From contig NZ_KE387266.1 of NCBI RefSeq assembly GCF_000430885.1, positions 116,595 through 180,594 of the forward strand: 64,000 nt of DNA, written 5' to 3'. The position numbers and the translations under genes are program-made. The notes below the pieces were generated by a model. The model saw nothing but the letters and a program-made list of their open reading frames with translations. It searched no databases and was not told the origin of the DNA. This DNA comes from Desulfotruncus alcoholivorax DSM 16058. Its GTDB lineage: Bacteria; Bacillota; Desulfotomaculia; Desulfotomaculales; Desulfallaceae. This document shows, in pieces, positions 34,935-43,849 of this stretch; position 1 is the stretch's first letter, and every line of letters begins with the position of its first letter.

Positions 34935-35600
34935 TTATTCAGCCTGGGCGTTATTGGTTATAATTTCTCTTGAACGCCCTTTATCAATGGATATAATGAT
35001 GTCACCCAAATATGAAGCGTCTTCTTCATCGTGGGTAACCAAAATAAAGGGGATCTGCCATTTGCGATGTACTTTTTTAAGCTCACTGCGTAAAATCTTT
35101 TTGATGCTTTTATCCAGTGCGCTAAACGGTTCATCCAATAAAAGATAGTTGGGGCGCACGGCCAGTGCCCTGGCCAGGGCCACCCTTTGTTTTTCGCCTC
35201 CGGAAAGCTGGGAGGGAAAACGGTTGTTTAAATGGCCAATACCAAATGTGTTAAGCATCTCTTTTATATCCGTCGAGGGGCATTTAAGTTTGTTGCACTT
35301 TAACCCGTAAAGGACATTTTGTTTAACGGTCAGATGAGGAAACAGCGCATAGTCCTGAAACAGGTAGCCGGCATTCCTGGCCCGGGTGGGAACATTAACC
35401 CGTTCTTCATGAGAATAAAGAATACGTTCATTTAATTTGACCACACCTCCGGAAGGACTTTTTAGCCCTGCCAGGCAATGCAATACGGTAGTTTTTCCGG
35501 AGCCGGAAGGACCCCAAAGAACCAGGATGTTTCCCTCCGCTTTAAAAGCTATTTCCAGGTCGAAATGCCATAATTTTTTGGTGAATTCAGCTTCCAGCAT
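34935..35600 (-). CDS. modC: Molybdate/tungstate ABC transporter ATPase
   Basis: ATPase of the oxyanion importer, 221 residues. Walker A is GPSGSGKTT, Q-loop is LFQDYALFPH, signature is QLSGGEKQRVALARAL, and Walker B is LLLDEPFSALD. It stops after the ATPase core, so the usual C-terminal TOBE/MOP molybdate-binding domain of ModC (about 350 residues in total) is missing; short forms occur in WtpC/TupC-like systems. GGTGA lies 5 bases before ATG 35600. Last gene of modABC. Confidence 0.9.
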   Translation of the reverse strand: MLEAEFTKKLWHFDLEIAFKAEGNILVLWGPSGSGKTTVLHCLAGLKSPSGGVVKLNERILYSHEERVNVPTRARNAGYLFQDYALFPHLTVKQNVLYGLKCNKLKCPSTDIKEMLNTFGIGHLNNRFPSQLSGGEKQRVALARALAVRPNYLLLDEPFSALDKSIKKILRSELKKVHRKWQIPFILVTHDEEDASYLGDIIISIDKGRSREIITNNAQAE

Positions 35601-35612
35601 TAGTATCACCGC

Positions 35613-36281
35613 TTATTTTTGTTTTTTTGACCACCGGTTTACCCAGTATATCACCAGAAAACTAAATAAAGTTATAACAGTTACCAGTATTTTGGCTGTT
35701 CGATTATCGCCTGCTTCTACGGCGAAGTAGATAGCCAGAGGAATGGTCTGGGTTTGGCCCGGTATGTTGCCCGCCACCATTAAAGTTGCGCCGAATTCAC
35801 CCATGGCTCTGGCAAAGGAAAGCACCAGCCCGGCCACAATGCCCGGCTTGGCCAGTGGAAGGGTGATAGTGAAAAAAATACGCAATTCACTGGCGCCAAG
35901 GGTGCGGGCCGCATTCTCATAATTTTCATCCACGCTGCTGAAGGCGGCCCGGGCGCTCTGGTACATCAGCGGGAAAGCAACCACAGCAGCTGCCAGGACA
36001 GCGGCCCACCAGGTGAAAACAATAGATACACCCATGTGGGACAGTATAGATCCCAGCAGGCCGTTTTTGCCGATGATCAACAGTAACCCATAGCCGATAA
36101 CGGATGGTGGGAGTACTAATGGCAGGGTAATCACTGATTCAACAATGTCTTTTCCCCAAAAACTGTTGCGGGCCATGATGCGGGCGAACGGTAATCCCAG
36201 GCAAGTTACGGCGCAAACAGCTATTAATGCAACCTTCAGTGATAGTAAGACCGGAAACCAGTCAATGGGGTTAATCCGCAT
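35613..36281 (-). CDS. modB: Molybdate/tungstate ABC transporter permease
   Basis: Permease of the oxyanion importer, 222 residues with five to six membrane helices. The EAA-type loop reads NAARTLGASELRIFFTITLPLAKPG, here seen as AARTLGASELRIFF and LPLAKPGIVAG, and is typical of ModB. It is followed by modC after 12 bases and preceded by modA with a 10-base gap. Confidence 0.93.
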   Translation of the reverse strand: MRINPIDWFPVLLSLKVALIAVCAVTCLGLPFARIMARNSFWGKDIVESVITLPLVLPPSVIGYGLLLIIGKNGLLGSILSHMGVSIVFTWWAAVLAAAVVAFPLMYQSARAAFSSVDENYENAARTLGASELRIFFTITLPLAKPGIVAGLVLSFARAMGEFGATLMVAGNIPGQTQTIPLAIYFAVEAGDNRTAKILVTVITLFSFLVIYWVNRWSKKQK

Positions 36282-36291
36282 GGCGCACCTG

Positions 36292-37077
36292 TTAAAGCAG
36301 CGGATTAAACCCGTATTTTTTGAAACTCACTGCCGCTTCTTTGCTTGCCAAGAAATCAGCAAAAGCTTTAGCCTGTTCCGGATACTTGGTGCTTTTTATT
36401 ACCGCCATCGGATAAACGATGGGCTGGTGAGTATCCGCGGAGGCTATGGCTGCTATCTTGATGTTTTTTCCCACCATGGCATCGGATTTGTAGACCAGGC
36501 CGGCATCCACATTGCCGGTTTCCACATATGTAAGCACCTGTCGCACATCCTTGGCCAGCACCAGTTTGGGTTGCAGCCTGTCCCACAAGTTGAGGCTCGC
36601 CAGGGTTTCTTTGGCGTACTTGCCGGCAGGTACGGTTTCCGGGGTGCCGATGCTTATTTTGGTAATGCCGGCGCCTGTCAATTCGTCGAACTGGGTAAGC
36701 TTGCTGTTTTGCGGTACAATCAGAACCATTTCATTACCCAATAAATCCTTGCGGGTTGTTGGATCAATTAAGTTTTTTTCAGCCACGGCATCCATTTGTT
36801 TTTGGCCGGCCGATAAAAACAGGTCAACCGGTGCGCCTTCTTCTATTTGTTTTTGTAAAGTTCCTGAAGAAGCAAAATTGTAATCGATGGTCACATCAGG
36901 GTGTGTTTTGCTATAAACATCAGCCAGTTCCTTTAATGCATCCTGCAGGCTGGCCGCTGCAGCAATTGTTAAGTTAACATTACCGCCGGTCTGATCTTGA
37001 GCTTTATGTGTATTGCCGCAGCCTGCGGCAATGATAAAAAGCATAGCAAGTACGACGGTGAGGACAATTTTCTTCAT
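36292..37077 (-). CDS. modA: Molybdate/tungstate-binding lipoprotein
   Basis: Periplasm-facing lipoprotein that captures the oxyanion. It has 261 residues. The signal peptide has lipobox IIAAGC. The binding-site regions AAASLQDALKELA and SSGTLQKQIEEGAPVDLFLSAG, and the MVGKNIKIAA segment, are typical of ModA. It heads the modABC operon, divergent from the regulator at 37387. The nearby formate and aldehyde oxidoreductases would consume molybdenum or tungsten. Confidence 0.94.
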   Translation of the reverse strand: MKKIVLTVVLAMLFIIAAGCGNTHKAQDQTGGNVNLTIAAAASLQDALKELADVYSKTHPDVTIDYNFASSGTLQKQIEEGAPVDLFLSAGQKQMDAVAEKNLIDPTTRKDLLGNEMVLIVPQNSKLTQFDELTGAGITKISIGTPETVPAGKYAKETLASLNLWDRLQPKLVLAKDVRQVLTYVETGNVDAGLVYKSDAMVGKNIKIAAIASADTHQPIVYPMAVIKSTKYPEQAKAFADFLASKEAAVSFKKYGFNPLL

Positions 37078-37229
37078 AAACTTAAACCTCCCGGTGAATA
37101 TTGGAACACTCTGGGTATGGTGAGTTGCCGGTGTTTACATGTAATTCTCCCCCTTCCGGAAATGCATTCACAAAAATCATAAAACTAAACCGCAACTGTA
37201 TGGCTGAGGTCTGTATTGGGTTCTCTACG

Positions 37230-37326
37230 CTAGTTAACTAGAAAAAATTTTACAACCAAGTAAAACATAACGCAATTAAACATAACCAAACATAGCAAAA
37301 GAAAACAAAACATAACAAAACATGAT
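37230..37326. promoter_or_regulatory. Phased AAACATAAC repeat array between modA and its regulator
   Basis: Five direct copies of AAACATAAC or a close variant start at 37263, 37278, 37288, 37308 and 37318, that is 15, 10, 20 and 10 bases apart. Most therefore face the same side of the helix. A perfect palindrome CTAGTTAACTAG (37230-37241) lies next to them on the modA side. The repeats sit in the 309-base gap between divergent modA and the excisionase-HTH regulator and are the obvious operator candidates. A TACAAT at 37351-37356 may be the regulator's -10. Confidence 0.65.
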
Positions 37327-37386
37327 TATGAAATCAATCATAAATTATGCTACAATAATTGTCAAGAACCTGATGGAGGCTTTAAA

Positions 37387-38367
37387 TTGAAAGAAGTTAA
37401 TGCTCTGACACCGGCGGAGGTAGCCGGGATTTTAAGAATTACCAAAAATACAGTGTACGAGTTGATCAAACGTGGTGAACTGCCGGCTTACCGGGTGGGC
37501 CGAAAAATTAGGGTTGATATCAATGATGTTGAAAAATATAAAAAAAGAGGCAGGAAGTTGGATGTAGTTAATGATGTAAATATACTTTTACCTGATGATA
37601 AAAACCAGGTTGTCAGTATTCAACAGGAAGACCTCCTGAATCTGCGTGAGGCCCAATCACCGGCGCAGGGTTTGGTAATATGCGGGCAGGATGTATTGCT
37701 GGATATTTTGACTCGTCGCTTTGAGCAGTTATCCGGAGGAATCCGGGCATTTCGCCATTACGTGGGTAGTTTTGCCGGTCTGTTAAACCTGTACCAGGGA
37801 AAAGCGCAGATGGCAGCCATTCATTTATGGGACGGGGATCAAGATATATACAATATCCCTTACGTGCGGAGATTGCTGCCCGGTATGCAAGCCATAGTAG
37901 TGCATTTGGCTTGCAGAATGCAAGGATTTTACGTTGCCGGCGGCAATCCAAAGGGAATCAATGACTGGCGTGATTTAACCGGACCAGGGGTAGTATTTGT
38001 CAACCGGGAAAAGGGATGCGGCACGCGGGTTTTGCTTGATGAAACACTGCGGCTGCTTAAAATTGATCGAAGGCATATCACCGGTTACGACACCGAAGAA
38101 AACTCGCACTTGGCGGTAGCCAGCGCGGTTTCCAGGGGTGAGGCGGATGTGGGTCTGGGATGCGAGAAAGCGTCGCTGCAGGTAAAGGGTATTGATTTTA
38201 TTCCATTAAAAAAAGAGCGTTACGATTTGGTGATAAAAAAAGAGGATTTAGAAAAACCGATGTTTTCATTGGTTGTTAAAATAATCCAGTCCGCTGAGTT
38301 TAAACTGGAACTTCAAGGATTAGGAGATTATGATATTGAAGAAACCGGTGCAGTAACTGAAGTTTGA
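37387..38367 (+). CDS. Excisionase-type HTH plus PBP-like ligand domain regulator of molybdate genes
   Basis: A 326-residue one-component regulator. Residues 5-55 form a MerR/excisionase-type winged helix (AEVAGILRITKNTVYELIKR), and a periplasmic-binding-like domain (PBP_like, related to molybdate-binding proteins) spans about 95-310, with CGTRVLLDETL in the middle. It is divergent from modABC, so it probably senses molybdate or tungstate, or their lack, and binds the array at 37263-37326, replacing ModE. GGAGG lies 7 bases before the TTG start. Confidence 0.82.
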   Translation: MKEVNALTPAEVAGILRITKNTVYELIKRGELPAYRVGRKIRVDINDVEKYKKRGRKLDVVNDVNILLPDDKNQVVSIQQEDLLNLREAQSPAQGLVICGQDVLLDILTRRFEQLSGGIRAFRHYVGSFAGLLNLYQGKAQMAAIHLWDGDQDIYNIPYVRRLLPGMQAIVVHLACRMQGFYVAGGNPKGINDWRDLTGPGVVFVNREKGCGTRVLLDETLRLLKIDRRHITGYDTEENSHLAVASAVSRGEADVGLGCEKASLQVKGIDFIPLKKERYDLVIKKEDLEKPMFSLVVKIIQSAEFKLELQGLGDYDIEETGAVTEV

Positions 38368-38469
38368 AGAAATAGTTTTCAAGCTCGAGAGCTGTTGATC
38401 ATTAAAGGATTTTTAATATTCGGTGCAGAATTTATACCGCAAACAAAATAAAGATCAATAACTTGCCTA

Positions 38470-38518
38470 AAGTTACTAGATAATAGGAGGCAAGCTCAGT
38501 TTTGAGTTTGTCTTTTTT
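38470..38518 (+). promoter_or_regulatory. HutP-type NAG array and terminator before hutP
   Basis: NAG triplets AAG, TAG, TAG start at 38470, 38477 and 38484 with exactly 4 bases between them, the known HutP RNA recognition pattern. They run into a terminator: GGCAAGCTCA (38489-38498) pairs with TGAGTTTGTC (38503-38512), followed by six T. The hutP ATG is 23 bases further on, so HutP may control its own expression. Confidence 0.7.
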
Positions 38519-38540
38519 GTTTTAAATAGGGGGGGTTAAG

Positions 38541-38984
38541 ATGAACGGATCAATGAAACTTGGTAAAATTGCCTCTTTATTGGCATTAAGCTCTGTGGAA
38601 GATGAAAAAGAATTATATCAAATAGGTGCTGATCTTGGTTATAAATTGTATAAAGGAAAAGTCGGCTCCATGGATTCAACAAAAATATTTGCCGCAGTGG
38701 AAACCGCTGCTAAAAAAGAAGGTCTGGTAAAAGCCCTTTACCGGGAAGAGCACGCCATCTACCATTCCGTTCTTGAAGCCTATAACGCCATCTGCAGGGG
38801 ACAGCTCGGTTTGGGCAATGTTTTAAGAAGTGCGGGTCTGGTGTTCAGCATTGTCCGGGGGCCAAGAATACCGGGTGATTACGAGGACGGGGAATGGATA
38901 GCGGTAGCCCTGTACGGAAACATGGGGGCACCTATTAAAGGCTTTGAACACGAGGTGATTGGTTTGGGCATCAATCCGGTGTAA
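38541..38984 (+). CDS. hutP: Histidine-dependent antiterminator HutP
   Basis: RNA-binding antiterminator of histidine catabolic genes that needs L-histidine and Mg2+. It has 147 residues, against 148 in B. subtilis. The three metal-binding histidines are in place: H71 and H75 in REEHAIYHSVLEA and H137 in FEHEVIGLGI (B. subtilis 73, 77 and 138). The conserved RGPRIPGDYEDGEWIAVALYG region is also present, seen as RGPRIPGDYEDGEWI. GGGGGG precedes the ATG. Its targets are probably the three NAG arrays at 38470, 39101 and 49222. Confidence 0.95.
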   Translation: MNGSMKLGKIASLLALSSVEDEKELYQIGADLGYKLYKGKVGSMDSTKIFAAVETAAKKEGLVKALYREEHAIYHSVLEAYNAICRGQLGLGNVLRSAGLVFSIVRGPRIPGDYEDGEWIAVALYGNMGAPIKGFEHEVIGLGINPV

Positions 38985-39029
38985 TAATGTAACCGGTTTT
39001 GGACTGCATCAAGTGCTGCTGGCTCATGA

Positions 39030-39058
39030 TTGCAATAAATTAGATTCCATGATAGAAT
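39030..39058 (+). promoter_or_regulatory. Sigma-A promoter of hutI-ftcD-fchA
   Basis: TTGCAA (39030-39035) and TAGAAT (39053-39058) are 17 bases apart, placing the transcript start just before the HutP leader at 39094. Confidence 0.55.
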
Positions 39059-39093
39059 TTATAAAATTCGATATACTACAGCCGCAGCTAAGG

Positions 39094-39160
39094 CTACTCA
39101 GAGAAATTAGGTATGAGGGAGTAGAGGCGAGAGTTTTTTATTTCTTGCTCTACTCTTTTT
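39094..39160 (+). promoter_or_regulatory. HutP-controlled terminator leader of hutI
   Basis: Five NAG triplets (GAG, TAG, GAG, TAG, GAG) start at 39101, 39108, 39115, 39122 and 39129, a strict 7-base period. Segment GAGTAGAG (39119-39126) pairs with CTCTACTC (39148-39155) before a T run to form the terminator. It can pair instead with the upstream CTACTC (39094-39099). HutP bound to the triplets, two of which lie inside the terminator stem, would stop the terminator folding. Confidence 0.8.
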
Positions 39161-39188
39161 TATTTTTTGGTTTGAAGGGATGTGCATT

Positions 39189-40460
39189 ATGAGCGGGAAA
39201 AAAGCGGATTTGCTCGTTTGCCACGCCGGTCAATTAATAACAGTAGCCGGGCATTCCGTGCACCCCAAACGCGGTCCGGAACTGGCGGAAATCGGTATTA
39301 TCAATGACGGAGCGGTGGCTGTCGCCGGCGGGGTGATTATTGCAGTGGGGCCGACGGCCGAAGTGGAAAAACAACTGGATATTGACGATTCCTGTAGGAT
39401 TATCAATGCTGACGGCAGGGTGGTTTTGCCGGGTTTGGTGGATCCCCATACCCACCTGGTTTTTGCCGGGTCCCGGGAGCACGAGCTGGAAATGAAGATT
39501 GCCGGGATGGGGTATCTGGAGATCCTGGCCCGGGGTGGCGGTATCCTTGACACCGTTCGGGCCACCAGGGCCGCCGGCAGGGACGAACTGGTCCAAACCG
39601 GCAGGAAGTATCTCGATCAAATGCTGGCCCATGGCACGACTACCGCTGAGGCCAAGAGCGGTTATGGCCTTACGGTGGAGGATGAAATAAAAACACTGGA
39701 AGCCATTCGGGAATTAAACGCTGCGCACCCGGTTGATTTGGTGGCGACATTCCTGGGGGCTCACGCCATACCCGCCGAGTACAAAGGTGACCCCGACGGG
39801 TTTGTGCGCCTGATTATAGCTGAAATGCTGCCCCGGGTAACCCGGGAGGGATTGGCGGAATTCTGTGATGTTTTTTGCGAGGAAGGAGTTTTCTCAGTGG
39901 AACAGACCCGGCAAATCTTGCTGGAAGCGCGCAAGCTGGGGCTGAAGCTGAAAATACACGCCGATGAAATTGTGTCACTGGGCGGAGCGGAGCTTGCCGC
40001 GGAACTGGAAGCAACATCTGCCGACCACTTGATGGAAGCATCGGACGAGGGCATCAGGCGGTTGGGACAATCGGAAACGGTAGCCGTGCTGCTGCCGGCC
40101 ACCACTTTTTGTTTGATGGGTAAAAAATATGCCCCGGCCCGCAAAATGATCGACAGCGGAGTGGCCGTGGCCCTGGCCAGTGACTTTAACCCCGGGAGCA
40201 GCCCGGTAAATTCGATGCAGATTGTTATGGGGATTGCCTGCCGTCAATTGAAAATGAATCCGGCCGAGGTTATTTCGGCGGTTACGATCAACGCTGCCCA
40301 TGCCATAGGCCGCGCCGCGGAGGTGGGCAGTCTGGAAGCGGGTAAAAAGGCCGACCTTGTGGTGTTTGACGCTGCTGATTACCGGTATTTAATGTATCGT
40401 TTCGGCACAAATTTAGTTGAAACAGTGGTTAAAGCAGGCCAAGTTGTTATAGGAGGGTAG
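39189..40460 (+). CDS. hutI: Imidazolonepropionase
   Basis: Third step of histidine breakdown: imidazolonepropionate to N-formimino-glutamate. It has 423 residues. Metal ligands are in DPHTHLVFAG (about residues 76-85), later KIHADEI and the SDFNPGSSP segment near the C-terminus, typical of HutI amidohydrolases. GAAGGGA lies before ATG 39189; the ATG at 39180 overlaps that site. It is the first gene of hutI-ftcD-fchA and is controlled by the leader at 39094-39160. Confidence 0.97.
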   Translation: MSGKKADLLVCHAGQLITVAGHSVHPKRGPELAEIGIINDGAVAVAGGVIIAVGPTAEVEKQLDIDDSCRIINADGRVVLPGLVDPHTHLVFAGSREHELEMKIAGMGYLEILARGGGILDTVRATRAAGRDELVQTGRKYLDQMLAHGTTTAEAKSGYGLTVEDEIKTLEAIRELNAAHPVDLVATFLGAHAIPAEYKGDPDGFVRLIIAEMLPRVTREGLAEFCDVFCEEGVFSVEQTRQILLEARKLGLKLKIHADEIVSLGGAELAAELEATSADHLMEASDEGIRRLGQSETVAVLLPATTFCLMGKKYAPARKMIDSGVAVALASDFNPGSSPVNSMQIVMGIACRQLKMNPAEVISAVTINAAHAIGRAAEVGSLEAGKKADLVVFDAADYRYLMYRFGTNLVETVVKAGQVVIGG

Positions 40461-40465
40461 GTATA

Positions 40466-41365
40466 ATGGCTAAATTGGTGGAATGCGTACCGAATTTCAG
40501 TGAGGGACGCCGCCAGGAAGTGGTGAATCAAATAATTGATACCATCAAGGATGTGGAAGGCGTCAGGGTGCTGGACGCATCAACGGATGCCAGCCACAAC
40601 CGGGCGGTGGTCACCTTTCTGGGAGAACCCGGCCCGGTGAAAAGCGCTGCTTTTCTGGCGGCGGCCAGAGCTGCCGAATTAATCAATATGGAGGAGCACC
40701 GGGGGGCGCACCCGCGCATCGGGGCCACTGATGTGATTCCCTTTATTCCCATTGGAGAAACAACTATGGAGGAATGTGTGGGACTGGCGCGGGAATTGGG
40801 ACGGGAAATCGGGGATAAGCTGGGTATTCCTGTTTATCTGTATGAGGCCGCGGCAACCCGCCCGGAAAGAAAGAGCCTGCCCGCGGTGCGCAAGGGAGAA
40901 TATGAAGGACTTAAAACAGCAATAACCCAGCCCGGGCGGCGACCCGACTTCGGTCCGCCGCAACTGCACCCAACCGCCGGCGCCACTGCCGTCGGGGCCC
41001 GCCCGCCTCTGGTGGCTTATAATATCAACCTGGGCACTCCGGACGTTGCGATAGCCAAGGCCATTGCCAAATCAATCCGGGGCAGCAGCGGGGGGTACCC
41101 GAGCATTAAAGCGCTGGGGGTTATGCTGGAAGACCGCCAGATTGCCCAGGTTACGATTAATGTTTGCAACTACAAGGAAGTATCTCTGCACCGGGTATTT
41201 GAAACGGTTAAAATTGAGGCCGCCCGTTACGGAGTTAATGTTACCGGCAGTGAAATCGTTGGTCTTTTGCCCATGGAAGCGCTGCTTGACGCAGCGGATT
41301 TTTACCTGCGGCTGGAGGGTTTCAATATAAATCAGGTACTGGAAAAGAGGCTACTGGATCAATAA
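40466..41365 (+). CDS. ftcD: Glutamate formimidoyltransferase
   Basis: Transfers the formimino group from formiminoglutamate to tetrahydrofolate, giving glutamate. It has 299 residues, the stand-alone transferase domain of the animal FTCD protein. Motifs VECVPNFSEGRR, HNRAVVTFLG and EHRGAHPRIGATDVIPF are typical. It starts 5 bases after hutI. This route differs from that of B. subtilis, which uses HutG and loses formamide; here the one-carbon unit is kept on folate. Confidence 0.97.
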   Translation: MAKLVECVPNFSEGRRQEVVNQIIDTIKDVEGVRVLDASTDASHNRAVVTFLGEPGPVKSAAFLAAARAAELINMEEHRGAHPRIGATDVIPFIPIGETTMEECVGLARELGREIGDKLGIPVYLYEAAATRPERKSLPAVRKGEYEGLKTAITQPGRRPDFGPPQLHPTAGATAVGARPPLVAYNINLGTPDVAIAKAIAKSIRGSSGGYPSIKALGVMLEDRQIAQVTINVCNYKEVSLHRVFETVKIEAARYGVNVTGSEIVGLLPMEALLDAADFYLRLEGFNINQVLEKRLLDQ

Positions 41366-41398
41366 TAAGGGTTAATAGTAGAAAGGATGACTCGACAA

Positions 41399-42028
41399 AT
41401 GTTAATGGAGATGACGGTGAAAGGCTTTTTGGATGAACTTGCCTCAAAATCCCCCGCCCCCGGTGGCGGAAGTGTTTCTGCCCTGGCCGGCTCTCTGGCT
41501 GCGGCGCTGGTTTCCATGGTGGCGCGGCTGACCGGGGCCGAAGCCGGTAACGAAAACATGCGGAGGATTCTTGAGCAAGCCGGCGGCCTCATGGAAAGAC
41601 TAAGCCGGCATGTTGACGATGACGCCGCAGCTTTCAACCTGGTAATGCAGGCCTACCGGCTGCCCAAACAAACAGAGGTGGAAAAAGAACAGAGGTCTGC
41701 GGCAATTCAAGAGGCATTAAAGGGTGCAGCCAGCCACCCGCTGCTGGTGGCCGGAGAATGCCTGCAGGTTTTGGCTTTGTGCCTGGAGGTTGTAACCCTG
41801 GGCAATCCCAACGCGCTGAGCGACGCCGGGGTGGCCTCACTTATGGCCTACAGCGGCATAACCGGCGCCATGTTTAATGTAGCGATTAACCTTGAAGGGA
41901 TTAAAGACCCTGTCTTTACCCAGCAGTCAATGGCGGAGAGGGACAGAATCATGTCCGAGGCCGGCCGCCTTTATGCCGGTATCCAGGCCCTGATGCAAAA
42001 GAAATTAGCTTGCATGGTTGAGTGGTAG
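41399..42028 (+). CDS. fchA: Formimidoyltetrahydrofolate cyclodeaminase
   Basis: Converts formimino-tetrahydrofolate to methenyl-tetrahydrofolate plus ammonia. It has 209 residues from ATG 41399, corresponding to the cyclodeaminase half of FTCD: FLDELASKSPAPGGGSVSAL at the N-terminus and a helical remainder with NPNALSDAGVASLMAY. An ATG at 41387 is also in frame but overlaps the AAAGGA ribosome site. With ftcD it feeds the folate one-carbon pool that the methyltransferase at 48312 also joins. Confidence 0.95.
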   Translation: MLMEMTVKGFLDELASKSPAPGGGSVSALAGSLAAALVSMVARLTGAEAGNENMRRILEQAGGLMERLSRHVDDDAAAFNLVMQAYRLPKQTEVEKEQRSAAIQEALKGAASHPLLVAGECLQVLALCLEVVTLGNPNALSDAGVASLMAYSGITGAMFNVAINLEGIKDPVFTQQSMAERDRIMSEAGRLYAGIQALMQKKLACMVEW

Positions 42029-42044
42029 TGGTATTTTTATATTA

Positions 42045-42063
42045 ATGCAAACAATTTTTGCAT
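42045..42063. promoter_or_regulatory. ATGCAA-N7-TTGCAT inverted repeat before the sigma-54 activator gene
   Basis: Perfect 6-base arms (7 with the flanking A/T) lie 93 bases before the activator start. The same repeat with the same 7-base spacer occurs at 47934, and close variants at 54529 and 59588, each upstream of a sigma-54 promoter. It may be the activator's binding site, used here for autoregulation. Confidence 0.6.
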
Positions 42064-42155
42064 CTATTTAACCGGTGATAGGATATTTGTCTTATTGAGT
42101 CGAAGTCACTACTGTAAAACTCGATTGATCCTTGAGAAACCGGGGGGTAATCAGT

Positions 42156-43823
42156 GTGCAGGACGGACTTCCCAATGCCGGCAGACTAGCTGAAACAAGC
42201 ATAGTTGTTTTTAATCAAGAGCATAAAGTGATATATGCCAGTCCGGGTGTTTTAGATACCATACGGGTTGAACTTCTCCAGCAGGCTGTGCGTAACAAGG
42301 CCAGGACTGTAGTTGACAATGAGGACTGTCCCGTGTCGATCAATTATGAACAAGGCGAATTTGACGGGCAGCCTGCCAGCATAGTCAAACTGACAAAAAA
42401 AGAAATGGATTGCCAAAAATGGCTGACCCTTTTGAAAAGCACACTGGACGAGGTTCCTGAAGGGATAATTATTACCGACCCGCAAGGTGAAATAATCTAC
42501 TATAATGAAGCGCTGGAGGAGATGGAAGGGTTAAAGGGCAGCGAGGTGACAGGCAAGCACCTGACCGAGGTTTACCGGGTTACACCGGAGACGAGCGAGC
42601 ATATGGCTGTTGTGCAAACCGGAGAACCGGTTAAGGAACTGCCAAAGATGTTTTTTACCGCTGCAGGGCGCGAGGTCAACCTGATGGCCAGCACTTACCC
42701 GGTGTTTGAACAGGGTAAGGTGATTGGAGCTTTTTCCATCTGCCGCGATGTCACCAGAATAAAGGACCTGTTGAGCCGGAATATTTTATTGCAGAAACAA
42801 ATGCAGTCGAAGAACCGGGATAACGTTTACAATAATGGAACACGCTATACTTTCAGCAATCTTATCTATGCCAGCCAGACTATGTACAGTATAGTTCGCC
42901 AGGCCGAAAAGGCGGCCAAAACCGATTGTGCCGTATTGGTTTACGGGGAAACCGGGACCGGCAAGGAGGTGCTTGTCCAGAGCATCCACAATGCCAGCGC
43001 CAGGCAGTTCGAGCCCTTTGTGGGCATCAACTGCGCGGCCATACCTGACACGCTGCTGGAAAGCATACTGTTTGGCACCGTCAAAGGAGCCTTCACCGGG
43101 GCCATAAATAGTACCGGGTTATTTGAGCAGGCGGGGGCAGGCACCCTGTTTCTTGATGAGATTAATTCAATGAGCCCCCAACTGCAGGCGAAATTGCTCA
43201 GGGTATTACAGGAAAGAACCTACCGCAGGCTGGGTGACAGTAAAGAACTTCCGGTAAACTGCCGTATCTTTACTTCCACCAACCTGGACCCCTTGGAGTG
43301 CGTCAGGAAAGGAACTTTAAGGGAAGACCTGTATTACCGCTTTGCCGTTTTTGCTGTTTTTTTGCCCCCCCTGCGGGAAAGGCCTGCAGATATTGAAAGA
43401 TTAATTTCCCACTTTATGCACAGGTATGGCAGCGTTTACGGCCAGGGCCAGGTTGAGTTGGATCAAGCGCTGAAAGACGCTTTTTTGCGCTACCAGTGGC
43501 CCGGAAACGTGCGCGAGCTGGAACATGTTATCGAAAGCTGCCTGGCCATGCTGGATCCCGGTGAAAAAGTGGTATCCTTTGACCATTTGCCTGTTTACGT
43601 GCGTCCCAAGTTTGTGCAGAGAAAGAAACTTCCGGTTTTGAACCCGGGCTCGTCCCAAAACACTTTGCATAAAATACTGGAGGAAACGGAGCGGCAGGTT
43701 ATTGAAAACGTACTGGCAAGTAATAACGGCAACATTACCCGCTCGGCTCAAGAGCTGGGCATATTGCGCCAGAATTTGCAGTACCGGATGCGCCGCCTGG
43801 GCATCCGGACTAACGCCAAATAA
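42156..43823 (+). CDS. Sigma-54-dependent transcriptional activator with PAS domain
   Basis: Enhancer-binding protein of 555 residues. An N-terminal sensor region spans about 1-95 and a PAS domain about 100-210. A AAA+ domain spans about 250-480, with Walker A VYGETGTGKE, the sigma-54 contact loop GAFTGA and Walker B TLFLDEIN. A Fis-type HTH at the end has GNITRSAQELGILRQNLQYR. GGGGGG lies 8 bases before GTG 42156. It sits between fchA and hutU, but the hut genes have HutP leaders while three sigma-54 promoters lie before the methyl-transfer and betaine genes, so those are its likelier targets. RocR-like in domain order. Confidence 0.92.
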   Translation: MQDGLPNAGRLAETSIVVFNQEHKVIYASPGVLDTIRVELLQQAVRNKARTVVDNEDCPVSINYEQGEFDGQPASIVKLTKKEMDCQKWLTLLKSTLDEVPEGIIITDPQGEIIYYNEALEEMEGLKGSEVTGKHLTEVYRVTPETSEHMAVVQTGEPVKELPKMFFTAAGREVNLMASTYPVFEQGKVIGAFSICRDVTRIKDLLSRNILLQKQMQSKNRDNVYNNGTRYTFSNLIYASQTMYSIVRQAEKAAKTDCAVLVYGETGTGKEVLVQSIHNASARQFEPFVGINCAAIPDTLLESILFGTVKGAFTGAINSTGLFEQAGAGTLFLDEINSMSPQLQAKLLRVLQERTYRRLGDSKELPVNCRIFTSTNLDPLECVRKGTLREDLYYRFAVFAVFLPPLRERPADIERLISHFMHRYGSVYGQGQVELDQALKDAFLRYQWPGNVRELEHVIESCLAMLDPGEKVVSFDHLPVYVRPKFVQRKKLPVLNPGSSQNTLHKILEETERQVIENVLASNNGNITRSAQELGILRQNLQYRMRRLGIRTNAK

Positions 43824-43849
43824 ATAATTAAACGATGGGAGAGATAAAA

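Noticed and set aside
37261..37326. AAACATAAC repeats as a CRISPR array
   Set aside because: Units are 9 bases with 1-11 base gaps and no spacers; direct-repeat operators fit better.
39020..39034. TGGCTC-N4-TTGCA before hutI as a sigma-54 promoter
   Set aside because: GG and GC are 11 bases apart, one short of the required 12, and a good sigma-A promoter overlaps it.
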